Positions 45,412-55,800 of a stretch of DNA of 64,000 bases are shown one piece after another. Source of the DNA: Lutibacter agarilyticus (lineage in GTDB: Bacteria; Bacteroidota; Bacteroidia; Flavobacteriales; Flavobacteriaceae); NCBI RefSeq assembly GCF_900188235.1, contig NZ_FZNT01000003.1, positions 124,001 through 188,000 of the forward strand, written 5' to 3'. The number at the start of each line of letters is the position of its first letter. Position 1 is the first letter of the stretch. The position numbers were made by a program, and so were the translations under genes. The notes beneath the pieces were generated by a model, which worked only from the letters and a program-made list of their open reading frames with translations, was not told the origin of the DNA and searched no databases.

Positions 45412-47619
45412 TTATTTTTTTGGATGAACTAACATCATTTCTTTAATTAAATTTTTAGCACCAGCGTATTTATCAACTATAAACAATACATAACGAATGT
45501 CTACCATAATATTTCTACAAATATCTGCATCATAGTTATAATCGCTCATAGTACCTTCCCACACTCTATCAAAATTTAAACCAATTAAATTTCCGTGTGC
45601 ATCAATTGCTGGGCTTCCTGAGTTACCTCCTGTAGTGTGGTTTGTACCAATAAAACAAACTGGCATTTTACCATTTTTATCAGCATATTGTCCGTAATCT
45701 TTGGTTTCGTATAAACTCAATAATTTTTGAGGTACATCAAACTCATAATCACCAGGTACATATTTTTCAATTACACCTTCTAAATGCGTAGTAGTTTCAT
45801 AATACATTCCATCTTTAGGCTCATAACCACTCACTTGCCCATAAGTTACACGCAACGTACTATTAGCATCTGGAAAGAAACGTTCGTTAGGAAAAACTTC
45901 CATTAATCCTTTCATATAATTCTTTTGAACAGCTGCAATTTGAAGATTTAAATCTTGAAATTTTGGTTCAATACTATTGTAAAACATATTATGCAATTCT
46001 TTTCCAAAAACATACCCTTTGTCTTCATTTAATTTTTTTATAACTTCTTCAGCAGAACCAGCTAATAATTCTTCAGCACCTGCTAAATTTGTTAATTTTG
46101 AAGTTGTGTAAATATCTGCAGCAGCTAATGTAAAATCTACTCCTTGTAAATTTACCGGAAAAAATTCTTTTGGAGCTTTTTCTTCATATAGCTTCATTAA
46201 TTTTTCAAAAACTGGCTGATCTACAATTGCACTATAATTTTTATAGGTTCCTTTCAATCTATTTAAAATTGAAGTTCTTGCATTTTCAAAAGCAGCTTCA
46301 CCACCTCTTAAATAAGCTTGTTCTATTTGATAAGCTCTGAAAGATACACCTAATAATTCAACATTTCTGTAGGCAACTTCAATCCATAAATCACGTGCTA
46401 ATGAAACATCTTGAATTTCTTTGTATAAGGTTTCAAATTCTGATAAAAGCGTTTGATAACCTATTAAATCTTTTTCGTTAACTATTTTTGAAAACTCAGC
46501 TTCTAATTCTTGTTTTTTACCAATTGCATTAGATTTTTCAATTCCTTGATTTTCACCAATCCATTTTTTCCAATAATTGGCTGTTGAAGCAAATTTTGAT
46601 GCATACTTAATTTTAATATCTGCATCTTTACGCATATACGAATCAATAATTTTTAAGGCATTGTCACGAATATCAATTTTTGCAGGATTTAAAACATTCA
46701 CAATTTGATCAATTGCTACAGCAGGTAAATACTCGTTTGTACTTCCTGGAAAACCAAATACCAAGGTAAAATCTCCTTCTTCAACACCATCTAAAGAAAC
46801 TGGTAAGTAATGATTTGGTTTATAAGGCACATTGTCTTTTGAATATTCAGCTGGGCGGTTATTAGCATCGGCATAAATTCTGAACATAGAGAAATCTCCA
46901 GTATGACGTGGCCACATCCAGTTATCTGTATCTGCACCAAATTTACCAATTGATGAAGGTGGAGCACCAACCAAACGAACATCTTTATAAATTTCAGTAA
47001 TAAATAAAATGTATTGATTGCCTTTGTAAAACGATTTTACATTTGCCGATTGCCATGCTTCTTTTTGAGCTGAATTTGTTACTTTTTGTATATTTTGATC
47101 TATCAAACGTTGTTTTGCAACTTCATCCATTTCATCAGTAACACCAGCAAAAACTTGTAAAGTAACATCATCAATACGCTTGATAAAAGTTACCGTCATA
47201 CTTGGATTTGCTAATTCTTCTTCTAAACTCTTCGCCCAAAAACCATCTTTTAAATAATCGTCTTCAACAGTTGAATGAGATTGAATAGCTCCATAACCAC
47301 AGTGATGATTGGTTAATAACAACCCTTTAGGTGAAATAATTTCAGAAGTACAACCTCCGTTAAAATGCACAATAGCATCTTTTAAGCTTGAGTTGTTTAC
47401 ATCGTAAATATCTTTGGCAGTCATTTTACTACCTAATAATTGCATTTCTTTTTCATTAACCCCTTCTAATAAAGAAGGAATCCACATTCCGCCTTGTATT
47501 TCTCTAGTATCTACAACTGCCTGAGGCTCAATTAACGAAACTGTTTCAACTGTTGGTTGTTTGGTTTTACAAGAAACTATAATTAAGGCTAATAATAAAT
47601 AGATTTTTATATATTTCAT
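45412..47619 (-). CDS. S46 family dipeptidyl-peptidase, DPP11-like lipoprotein
   Basis: 735 residues. The lipoprotein signal ends at IIVSC (Cys 17). The catalytic motifs TNHHCGYG, TDNWMWPRHTGDF and GGNSGSP are intact. Residue +18 from the catalytic Ser is Arg (GLNFDR), the DPP11 marker for cleavage after Asp or Glu. Sequence identity with the next gene is high over the full length, so the pair arose by duplication. On the minus strand a TATATTTG box (47647-47640) precedes the start by 20 bp and probably drives both genes. Confidence 0.94.
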   Translation of the reverse strand: MKYIKIYLLLALIIVSCKTKQPTVETVSLIEPQAVVDTREIQGGMWIPSLLEGVNEKEMQLLGSKMTAKDIYDVNNSSLKDAIVHFNGGCTSEIISPKGLLLTNHHCGYGAIQSHSTVEDDYLKDGFWAKSLEEELANPSMTVTFIKRIDDVTLQVFAGVTDEMDEVAKQRLIDQNIQKVTNSAQKEAWQSANVKSFYKGNQYILFITEIYKDVRLVGAPPSSIGKFGADTDNWMWPRHTGDFSMFRIYADANNRPAEYSKDNVPYKPNHYLPVSLDGVEEGDFTLVFGFPGSTNEYLPAVAIDQIVNVLNPAKIDIRDNALKIIDSYMRKDADIKIKYASKFASTANYWKKWIGENQGIEKSNAIGKKQELEAEFSKIVNEKDLIGYQTLLSEFETLYKEIQDVSLARDLWIEVAYRNVELLGVSFRAYQIEQAYLRGGEAAFENARTSILNRLKGTYKNYSAIVDQPVFEKLMKLYEEKAPKEFFPVNLQGVDFTLAAADIYTTSKLTNLAGAEELLAGSAEEVIKKLNEDKGYVFGKELHNMFYNSIEPKFQDLNLQIAAVQKNYMKGLMEVFPNERFFPDANSTLRVTYGQVSGYEPKDGMYYETTTHLEGVIEKYVPGDYEFDVPQKLLSLYETKDYGQYADKNGKMPVCFIGTNHTTGGNSGSPAIDAHGNLIGLNFDRVWEGTMSDYNYDADICRNIMVDIRYVLFIVDKYAGAKNLIKEMMLVHPKK

Positions 47620-47718
47620 TTGATTAGATTTTATGCTAGCAAATATATAAAACCCGCAAGTCTTTTGTTGTGAATAAAGTCATAAAAAATACTATTTTAG
47701 CTGAAATTCAAAAAACAT

Positions 47719-49020
47719 ATGGATACAACACCAATTATAACACAAGATACTATTGTATTTGGAATATTAATGCTTACACTAGGTTTTGTTTTTTACACTT
47801 CCTCAAGCGAAAATAGTGCTTGGAAAAAGTTTTACAAATTTGTACCTGCTTTATTAATGGCATATATGATGCCTGCTCTTTTTACATCAACTGGAATTAT
47901 TTCTCCGGAATGGACGACTGTAGGTAACGATGGAGAAATTACGGAGCATTCATCACAAATTTATTATATAGCTAGTCGGTTTTTATTACCAGCCGCCTTG
48001 GTTTTAATGACCTTAAGTATTGACTTAAAAGCGGTATTTAATTTAGGACCGAAAGCTTTAATTATGTTTATAACAGGTACGGTTGGAATTATAATTGGAG
48101 GACCTTTGGCTGTGATGTTGATCTCAGTTATTTCTCCTGAAACTGTTGGCGGAATGGGGCCTGATGCTGTTTGGAGAGGTTTAGCTACACTAGCCGGTAG
48201 TTGGATTGGTGGTGGAGCAAACCAAGCTGCAATGTTAGAAATTTACGAGTACAATCCTCAAAAATATGGAGGTATGGTAATTGTTGACATAGTTGTTGCA
48301 AACATTTGGATGGCAATTGTATTATTAGGAATTGGTAAACAAGAAAAAATTGACAAATGGTTAAAAGCTGATACTTCAGCTATTGAAGAATTAAAAGACA
48401 AAGTATCTTCTTACGCTGCTGCGAATGTTAGAAACCCTTCATTAACAGATTATATGATTATATTATCTATTGCATTTACTATTGTTGGAGCTTCTCATTT
48501 TGGCGCCAATGAAATTTCATCTTTTTTAAAAGAGAATATTGCTGCGGTGAATGATAAATCTTCTCCTTGGTCATCATTTGGATCTCAGTTTTTCTGGATG
48601 ATAAGTATTGCAACATTTTTAGGTATTATTGCATCCTTCACTAAACTTAAAAAATACGAAGGTGCAGGTGCTAGTAAAATTGGTAGTATTTTTATCTACG
48701 TTTTAGTCGCATCCATAGGTATGAAAATGGATTTGACAAAAATATTCGATAATCCTGGGTTAATTGTAGTTGGTTTAGTGTGGATGACCATCCATGTTAT
48801 TCTATTAATTTTTATTGCAAAATTAATTCGAGCTCCGTATTTCTTTTTAGCTGTTGGAAGTCAAGCAAACGTTGGTGGAGCTGCATCAGCACCAATTGTA
48901 GCCGCAGCTTTTCACCCTTCTTTAGCGACTGTTGGTGTTTTACTCGCTGTTTTTGGTTATGTAGTAGGTACTTATGGAGCAATGTTAACTGCTGAATTAA
49001 TGCGAATTGTTGCAGGTTAA
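47719..49020 (+). CDS. DUF819 family transporter-like membrane protein
   Basis: 433 residues with about ten to twelve hydrophobic helices. GSWIGGGANQAAMLEIY (about 160-176) and VGSQANVGGAASAPIVAAAF (about 376-395) are two related re-entrant-like motifs, the hallmark of DUF819 (YjcL-like) proteins. The inverted duplication suggests a transporter; the substrate is unknown. Followed by a DUF4369 lipoprotein gene 54 bp downstream and diverging from the S46 pair, so export of peptide products is conceivable but unproven. Confidence 0.88.
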   Translation: MDTTPIITQDTIVFGILMLTLGFVFYTSSSENSAWKKFYKFVPALLMAYMMPALFTSTGIISPEWTTVGNDGEITEHSSQIYYIASRFLLPAALVLMTLSIDLKAVFNLGPKALIMFITGTVGIIIGGPLAVMLISVISPETVGGMGPDAVWRGLATLAGSWIGGGANQAAMLEIYEYNPQKYGGMVIVDIVVANIWMAIVLLGIGKQEKIDKWLKADTSAIEELKDKVSSYAAANVRNPSLTDYMIILSIAFTIVGASHFGANEISSFLKENIAAVNDKSSPWSSFGSQFFWMISIATFLGIIASFTKLKKYEGAGASKIGSIFIYVLVASIGMKMDLTKIFDNPGLIVVGLVWMTIHVILLIFIAKLIRAPYFFLAVGSQANVGGAASAPIVAAAFHPSLATVGVLLAVFGYVVGTYGAMLTAELMRIVAG

Positions 49021-49074
49021 ATTGTTTTAAAAACCAAATAAAAGTTAGATATTTGCTTGCTTAAAATTTTATAA

Positions 49075-49770
49075 ATGAAAAAATTATTATACTTATTTAT
49101 TGTAGTTAGTTTAGTTATTTCTTGTGGCAAAAGTCACAAAGGCTCAATGCTTGTAAAGGGAAACATTGATGGTTTTAAAAAAGGAACCATTTATTTACAA
49201 AAATATGTTGACACCTTATTAGTATTTGTAGATTCTATTCAACTAAATGGTGAAAGTGACTTTATACTTGGTGATGATGTACAAAGTGCTGAGATTTATT
49301 ACTTAGCTATTAATGAAGTTCCTAATGAAAGCATTCCATTTTTTGGAGAAAAAGGTGAAATTACCATTACTTCAAAGCTTCCAAAACTTGAATATTCAGC
49401 AAAAATAAGCGGTTCAAAAAATCAAGATTTATTTGATGACTACAAGGAAATGTCTTCTAAATTCCAAGACAAACAATTAGATAATATCAAAGCTAAATTT
49501 GAAGCTCAAAAAGAGAACGATGAAAAACTGCTGGTTGAACTTGAAAAAAATGAAAACAGCTTATTAAAACGTAGATATTTGTACACAGCTAATTTTGCAA
49601 TGACACATCCAGATGCTGAAGTTTCGCCTTATTTAGCTATTACTGAATTATATTACGCCAATGTAAAATTATTAGACACTGTAAATAACTCACTTTCAAA
49701 AAGAGTTAAAACAACAAAATACGGTTTACAACTTGAAGAATTTATTCAAAATATTAAAAAATCAGAATAA
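49075..49770 (+). CDS. DUF4369 domain lipoprotein
   Basis: 231 residues. The lipoprotein signal MKKLLYLFIVVSLVISC ends at Cys 17. The beta-rich DUF4369 domain follows (MLVKGNIDGFKKGTIYLQKYVDTLLVFVDSIQLNGESDF), then a helical C-terminus. DUF4369 normally sits in front of a thioredoxin domain in Bacteroidota lipoproteins; here the thioredoxin part is missing and replaced by about 100 helical residues. Function unknown. Confidence 0.85.
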   Translation: MKKLLYLFIVVSLVISCGKSHKGSMLVKGNIDGFKKGTIYLQKYVDTLLVFVDSIQLNGESDFILGDDVQSAEIYYLAINEVPNESIPFFGEKGEITITSKLPKLEYSAKISGSKNQDLFDDYKEMSSKFQDKQLDNIKAKFEAQKENDEKLLVELEKNENSLLKRRYLYTANFAMTHPDAEVSPYLAITELYYANVKLLDTVNNSLSKRVKTTKYGLQLEEFIQNIKKSE

Positions 49771-49792
49771 GGAATTTTATTTCTTTTAACTT

Positions 49793-49821
49793 AAAAGCAG
49801 CTTAATTAAGCTGCTTTTTTT
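49793..49821 (+). terminator. Terminator after the DUF4369 gene
   Basis: AAAAGCAGCTTAATTAAGCTGC followed by a T run forms a nearly uninterrupted palindrome, 22 bp after the stop. Confidence 0.85.
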
Positions 49822-49888
49822 ATTTTTAAAAATTATTGTAACAATTCAACTATTTTATCTACTTATACATTGAACCCAAAACAAACTT

Positions 49889-50383
49889 GTGACGAAAGAC
49901 CTTGAACATAAATTTATAGCTGAATTTGAAAAAAATCAGAATATAATTCATAAAGTCTGTAGGATTTATACCAACAATCAAGATGCACACAATGATTTGT
50001 TTCAGGAAATTACCATACAACTTTGGAAAGCATATCCAAAATTTAGAGGTGATTCAAAATTAAGTACTTGGATGTACAGAATTGGCTTAAACACTGCCAT
50101 AACACTGTATAGAAAATCTAAACGTACTATACAAACACAAGACTTTGACAGTGTTTTACACAGAATTCAAGCAACAGAATATGATGCCACTGAAGAGGAA
50201 CAGCTAAAAATAATGTACAAAGCAATACATCAATTGTCTGATATTGATAAAGCACTAATTTTCTTGTATTTGGAAGATAAAAATTATACTGAAATATCTG
50301 AAACTCTCGGTATTTCTGAAGTGAATGCACGCGTGAAGATGAACAGAATTAAAACTCGCTTAAAAAAAATACTAAATCCGTAA
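49889..50383 (+). CDS. RNA polymerase sigma-70 family factor (ECF type)
   Basis: 164 residues starting with GTG at 49889; no ATG is available upstream of region 2. Region 2 shows RIYTNNQDAHNDLFQEITIQLWKAYPKFRGDSKLSTWMYRIGLNTAI, and region 4 has KALIFLYLEDKNYTEISETLGISEVNARVKMNRIKTRLK. Region 3 is lacking, as in ECF factors. The next gene, 2 bp downstream, encodes a membrane protein that is probably its anti-sigma partner. Target genes are unknown. Confidence 0.92.
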   Translation: MTKDLEHKFIAEFEKNQNIIHKVCRIYTNNQDAHNDLFQEITIQLWKAYPKFRGDSKLSTWMYRIGLNTAITLYRKSKRTIQTQDFDSVLHRIQATEYDATEEEQLKIMYKAIHQLSDIDKALIFLYLEDKNYTEISETLGISEVNARVKMNRIKTRLKKILNP

Positions 50384-50385
50384 TT

Positions 50386-51024
50386 ATGAAGGAATTAGAT
50401 TTACTTAAAAAAGATTGGAATAAAAAGGAAACTAAGTTCCCTAAGCTTTCCTATAACGATATTTATAAATTAATTCATAAAAAATCGTCATCAATTGTAA
50501 AATGGATTTTTATTATATGTATCGCTGAACTTTTGTTTTGGACAGCACTTAATTTAGTAATACCCGAAAGTTACCTTGATATTTATGCAAAGTTTCATTT
50601 AAAGAAATTTTTATTGATTACACAGGTTTTACATTATGTAATTCTATTTGTATTTATCTTTTTGTTTTACAAAAACTTTAAAGGTATATGCGTAAATGAT
50701 ACTACGAACGATTTAATGAAAAACATTATAAAAACTCGTAGAACTGTTAATTGTTACGTATATTATAACATTATTTTATACGCTATCATTTCAATTGTAT
50801 TTAATATTACGATGTTTTCTCAACCTGAAATTTTACTTGAAGTTATGAGTCCTAAAGATGTTGATGTGGACAGTAACACATTTATAAATGTACTTTTAAT
50901 TGTACAAATAGCCACCTTTTTTATTATTTGTGGATTACTATGGCTTTATTATAGAATAATTTATGGAATTTTATTAAAACGCTTAAATAAAAATTATAAA
51001 GAATTAGAAAATTTAGATTTTTAA
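50386..51024 (+). CDS. Membrane protein, probable partner of the sigma factor
   Basis: 212 residues. A cytoplasmic N-terminus (MKELDLLKKDWNKKETKFPKLSYNDIYKLIHKKSS) precedes four hydrophobic helices (about 38-62, 80-100, 125-150, 165-190). No zinc-binding HxxxCxxC of ZAS anti-sigma factors is present. Gene order (2 bp after the sigma gene) and topology suggest a membrane anti-sigma factor of the type common beside flavobacterial ECF genes. The role is inferred from context only. Confidence 0.72.
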   Translation: MKELDLLKKDWNKKETKFPKLSYNDIYKLIHKKSSSIVKWIFIICIAELLFWTALNLVIPESYLDIYAKFHLKKFLLITQVLHYVILFVFIFLFYKNFKGICVNDTTNDLMKNIIKTRRTVNCYVYYNIILYAIISIVFNITMFSQPEILLEVMSPKDVDVDSNTFINVLLIVQIATFFIICGLLWLYYRIIYGILLKRLNKNYKELENLDF

Positions 51025-51025
51025 A

Positions 51026-51064
51026 CCATAAAAAAAGTAACACCTCGGTGTTGGTTTTTTATGG
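51026..51064. terminator. Bidirectional terminator between the sigma operon and the DUF4442 gene
   Basis: CCATAAAAAA at the left and TTTTTTATGG at the right enclose AACACC-TCG-GTGTT. The two converging genes stop at 51024 and 51069. Confidence 0.78.
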
Positions 51065-51068
51065 TTTA

Positions 51069-51530
51069 TTATTTCTTTGTTCTTAACTTAATACTCCACT
51101 CAAATTCATAAGCAGAAACCTGATCTCCTTGTGCATCAATGCCAAAAGATTTCATTTGAATAGTTTCCCCTTCACCTGTTTCAATAGTTCTTTTTAATGC
51201 TTCATCAATTAAATGACCATCAGCACAAGTAAATGTAATTCTACCAACAGCCTTTTTTGTAAAAGCACCCGAATGATTGGTTACCAACATTGAAATTTTC
51301 TGTCCACTTTCCTGAATTTTCTGAATTACAATAGTTCCAGTAGTTAATTCAGCAGCCATAGATTGCACTGCGAAATACATAGAATTAAATGGATTTTGAT
51401 TAATCCATCTATATTTAACAGTTGCTACTGCTTTTTCAGCATCTAACTCTTTCAATCGTACTCCACATAAATAAGCTGATGGTAATTTAAACATTAAAAA
51501 CCTATTCATTTTTTTAACTGTAATTTTCAT
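51069..51530 (-). CDS. DUF4442 hotdog-fold protein
   Basis: 153 residues. The fold is that of a PaaI-type hotdog thioesterase: LMFKLPSAYLCGVRL, YRWINQNPFNSMYFAVQSMAAELTTG (the long central helix) and beta strands after it. DUF4442 proteins are considered thioesterase relatives; no substrate is known. The start used is the ATG at 51530; an inner ATG at 51509 is possible. Stands alone. Confidence 0.82.
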   Translation of the reverse strand: MKITVKKMNRFLMFKLPSAYLCGVRLKELDAEKAVATVKYRWINQNPFNSMYFAVQSMAAELTTGTIVIQKIQESGQKISMLVTNHSGAFTKKAVGRITFTCADGHLIDEALKRTIETGEGETIQMKSFGIDAQGDQVSAYEFEWSIKLRTKK

Positions 51531-51703
51531 AAGGCAATATCAAAACGTTAAATCATTAAAACCCTTAAAATTAATTGGTTATCACTTAATCCTTTATGAG
51601 GATTGCTATATTTCGTACTTCAAATTTACAATAAGTTTCTTGAAATTGGTTTTTTAAATGAACTCGAAGCACCTTGGTTTAACCATCTACAAAAAATACA
51701 ATA

Positions 51704-51739
51704 AAAAAGCTCAGGATTGAATTTAATCTTGAGCTTTTT
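51704..51739 (-). terminator. Terminator after the two-kinase operon
   Basis: AAAAAGCTCAGGATT / AATCTTGAGCTTTTT forms a long stem with one mismatch, 45 bp beyond the stop of the minus-strand response regulator-kinase at 51784. Confidence 0.83.
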
Positions 51740-51783
51740 AAAAAATTACATTAATTATAACTTAAAACAAAAACATTCTTTTT

Positions 51784-52887
51784 TTAGGCCGAACAAGCTA
51801 GGTCAAAAATAAATCTACTACCAACAGCTAACTCACTCTCAACTCTAATATGACCATCATTTTGTGAAATAAACTCTTTACAAAGTACCAATCCTAAACC
51901 TGTTCCACTTTCATTATTAGTTCCTTTAGAACAAACGTTATGTTCAATTTTAAATAATTTATTCATTTGATCATAAGACATTCCAACTCCGGTATCTTTA
52001 ATTTCAGTTTCAATTACTTTAATATTATTTATAAATTTCTCTTTTGAAGAAACAAATATTTGGCCACCTATTGGCGTAAATTTAATAGCATTTGAAATTA
52101 AATTTCGAATTACTGTAGATATCATTTTTTCATCTGCACACACAGGTAAGTTTTCATCAATATCATAAGCAACTTTAATATTTTTTGCTGATGCTTGCGG
52201 AATATGACCTTCAATATTGCTATTTAATAAACTGCTTAAATTACAATTTGTTTTTTCTGATCTTAAATTACCACCTTGCAGTCTTGACCAATCTAGAAGA
52301 TTGTTCAAAATTTCAATAGAAAACTTGGAAGATTCATATATATAATGGACAAATTTCTTAATATCATCGTGCGCTAATTCATCTAAATCTTCGTGAAGTA
52401 ATTCAGAAAAACCTATAACAGAAGACAATGGATTTTTTAAATCGTGGGATATAATTGAGAAAAATTTATCCTTTGTTTTGTTTTGATAAGCAAGCTCCTC
52501 AGTTTGAGTTTTTAACTTTATATGCGTGCCTATACGAGCCAGAAGCTCATTGCTATTAAATGGTTTTGTAACAAAATCTACTCCACCAACTTCAAAAGCT
52601 TTAGAAATACTTTGAGCATCGGTATTTGCAGTTAAAAATATAATTGGTATCGTTGCTAAAGACGCATTCTCTTTAATTTTTAAGCAGGTTTCAAACCCGT
52701 CCATTTCGGGCATTTGAATGTCTAATAAAATTAAATCTGGAATTGTTTTATCTAAAACGCTTAAAGCTTGTTTACCACTTTTTGCCATTCTAAGGTTATA
52801 CCCTACTCCTTTTAATACTCCAGCAACAACTTTTAAATTGTTTGAATTATCATCTACGATCAATATAGTGTTATCATTTGTAGCCAT
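51784..52887 (-). CDS. Response regulator-histidine kinase hybrid (REC-HisKA-HATPase)
   Basis: 367 residues, no membrane segments. An N-terminal receiver domain (about 8-122) has the phosphoacceptor Asp in DLILLDIQMPEMDG and the conserved Lys in VTKPF. It is joined to HisKA (ISHDLKNPLSS, about 148-158, with the His) and HATPase_c (VIRNLISNAIKFTP, KDTGVGM, GTGLGLVLCKEF). Such REC-first kinases pass phosphate on from another kinase. It begins 4 bp after the large hybrid kinase, so the two act in one phosphorelay. No output DNA-binding domain is present. Confidence 0.93.
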   Translation of the reverse strand: MATNDNTILIVDDNSNNLKVVAGVLKGVGYNLRMAKSGKQALSVLDKTIPDLILLDIQMPEMDGFETCLKIKENASLATIPIIFLTANTDAQSISKAFEVGGVDFVTKPFNSNELLARIGTHIKLKTQTEELAYQNKTKDKFFSIISHDLKNPLSSVIGFSELLHEDLDELAHDDIKKFVHYIYESSKFSIEILNNLLDWSRLQGGNLRSEKTNCNLSSLLNSNIEGHIPQASAKNIKVAYDIDENLPVCADEKMISTVIRNLISNAIKFTPIGGQIFVSSKEKFINNIKVIETEIKDTGVGMSYDQMNKLFKIEHNVCSKGTNNESGTGLGLVLCKEFISQNDGHIRVESELAVGSRFIFDLACSA

Positions 52888-52891
52888 AATA

Positions 52892-55800
52892 TTAAGATTT
52901 TAACCAATTAATTAATTCATCGAACTCCATTTCTTTAATACAATCGTCTAGATGTTTAAATGTTTTATTTGTACTATTTTCTAGATCAATCAATAACTCT
53001 TCAAGCAATAAAAAATCGCCTTCTAGTGCTGCATTTATAAATTTTTCTTTTTCATCTTCTGAAATTTCAGAAGCTTCACCATAATGAATTTCAATTTTTT
53101 TCTTAATTTCATACTCAAATTTTACGCCACCTTTATCAACCATTTCAGCTAATAAATCAACAAAATTTACTGGCTTTTTTATAAAAACAGTTGCTCCTAT
53201 TTCCATAACCTCTTGTTGTTCAGACTCCAAAGCACTGGCGCTTACTATAAAAATCTTTACATCATGGTCTCCTTTCATTTGCAATATTTGTCTTGTAGCT
53301 TCAATACCATTTAACACTGGCATTACTACATCCATTAATATAATATCAGGTTTCCATTTTTTATACAATTCAACAGCTTCTAGTCCATTTTCAGCCTGTT
53401 TAATATCAAAACCTAAAGGATTTAATTTTTGAAGTAAAATATCTCTGTTTTCAAAACGATCATCAACAACCGCTAGTTTTAAACCTTTCATTTCAGGAAT
53501 TAAACTAACAACCTTTACATCTTCTGTTTCTTCAATATTTTCACTTTTTTTACTTTCTTTAAACCCAAATGTAAAACTAAACTCAGATCCTTCTCCATAA
53601 GTACTTTTAATAGTAATATCACCTTCCATTAGATTCGCAAATTTTTTACTTATTGCCAATCCTAATCCTGTTCCTCCACTAACTCTTGCACCTTTTTGAG
53701 CTTGTTCAAATGGTTTAAAAACATTTTCCTGTTCTTCTTCTAAAATACCTACACCACTATCTTTTACTGCAACATTAATAAAGTTATTTTTTAAAACATC
53801 AATCGTAATTCTTACAAAACCTTTTGAAGTAAATTTTAAAGCGTTTCCTATAAGATTAATTATTACTTGCCTTATTTTAGATTCATCAGCAAAAATATTT
53901 TCAGGGATATAATTCTTCGGAATTATATTTAATTCTATGTTTTTCTGTGCCGCTTTAAACTTAAAAAGTCCTTCTACTTCTTTAAGCATCACAGCAAAAT
54001 TAAAATCAGCTTCTTTTAAAGTAATTCGTCCTGCTTCAATTTTAGACATATCCAGAATATCATTTATCAAAGCCAATAAATGCTCTCCACTTCTATTTAT
54101 TGTTTGTAAATTTTCGTATTGAACTTTTGTTAAATTATCTCCGTCTTGTAACAACTGAGAATATCCTAAAATTGCATTTAAAGGAGTCCTAATTTCATGA
54201 CTCATATTAGATAAGAAGATAGACTTTGAAAGATTTGCTGAAATGGCTGCATTCGTCGCTTTTTTTAATTTCTTTTCGTTTTCTAAACGCTCTGTAATAT
54301 CTTCTGATGCGCCTAAAACACCTATTACCTCATTGTTATTATTAAAAAAAGGCAGTTTACTTGTTAAAACAATTTGTTTTTTATCAGGATGATTTATATA
54401 CTCTGTATATTTTATTCTAGGCTGAGCACTCTGCATAATTTCAAGTTCATTTGCTCTAAATCGTTCTGCATCTTTTTTAAGATGTATTTCAAAATCTGTT
54501 TTACCAATAACATCATCTTCACTATCAAATCCCATTTCTGCTAAATACGCTTTATTACAACCTAAAAATTTTGATTCAGTATCTTTCCAAAAAATCCTAA
54601 TTGGTATATTATCTAAAACTTTTCTTAAAACTTCTTTAGCAAGCGTAGCCTCGTTTGTTACTTTTCTTAACTTTTTTTCAGTAGCTTTTTGTAAAGTTAC
54701 ATCTTCTTTAATTGCCATATAATTTGTTACAACTCCTTCTTTATTTTTAATTGGAGTAATAGCAGCTCGTTCCCAATAAAGTTTTCCGCTCTTAGATTTA
54801 TTTTGAAATTCACCCTTCCATACTTTTCCAGATGAAATAGTTTCCCACATATCAGCATAATATGTTGCTGGTTGTTTCCCTGAATTCAAAATTCGCGGAT
54901 TAGCACCTAAAGCCTCTTCTTTTGTATAACCTGTTGACTCTGTAAACTTAGAATTTACATATTCAATGTTTCCTTTTATATCAGTAATAGCAATAGTATT
55001 TGAACTTTGCTCAACTGCTAATGAAAACTTTTTTAATTCAAGTATTTGTTTATTTTTTTCGATTGCAGAACTTATATAAGTTGAAACAAATTCTAGCAAT
55101 TCAATATCTTGTTGATTGTATGCATTTTCATTATCATAACTTTGCACCACAATAGCTCCGATAACTTCATTTTCAACAATTAACGGAACACCTAACCATA
55201 TTTTACAAGCTATTCCTACTAATTCTATTTCACCAGCGGCTTCTAGTTCCTTAAATTCTTTTAAGCCAACTAATAAAGGCTTTCTACTATTAATTACATA
55301 ACCCGTTAATGTTTTAGTTACTGGAAACTCTTCATCAGCTTCTTCTCCTGAAATAAATGGTATTGAGATTGTTTCTTTGCCCTTGTTATAATAAGCAATA
55401 TATGAATTAGAAACATCAATCAACTTACCTAATTCACTTATAATAAACCTATTGTAGCTCTTTAAATCTTCTTGTTTATAACCATTCTGAGAAATATTTA
55501 AAAGTACCTTTTGTATGTCACTTGCTTTTTTAATTTCGGTAACATCACGTACAATACCTTCATAGTATAAAAGTTCTCCATTAGTATCGGTTATGTTTTC
55601 ACCATGATTTTCTACCCAAATAATAGAGCCATCTTTTTTATAAAGTCTGTGTCGAAATTTTTCGGATTCATAAAAATGATTTACAACCTCTTTTCTATCG
55701 TTATCATCAAAATAAAGTTCCTTTCTAATGTTTATTTTTAACAATTCTCCTTTTGAATTGTAACCTAACATTTTAACTAAAGCAGTGTTTACATTGATGA

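Noticed and set aside
52892-53060. C-terminal tail of the hybrid kinase as a true phosphotransfer (HPt) domain
   Set aside because: The helical tail is too short and has no clear HPt histidine motif.
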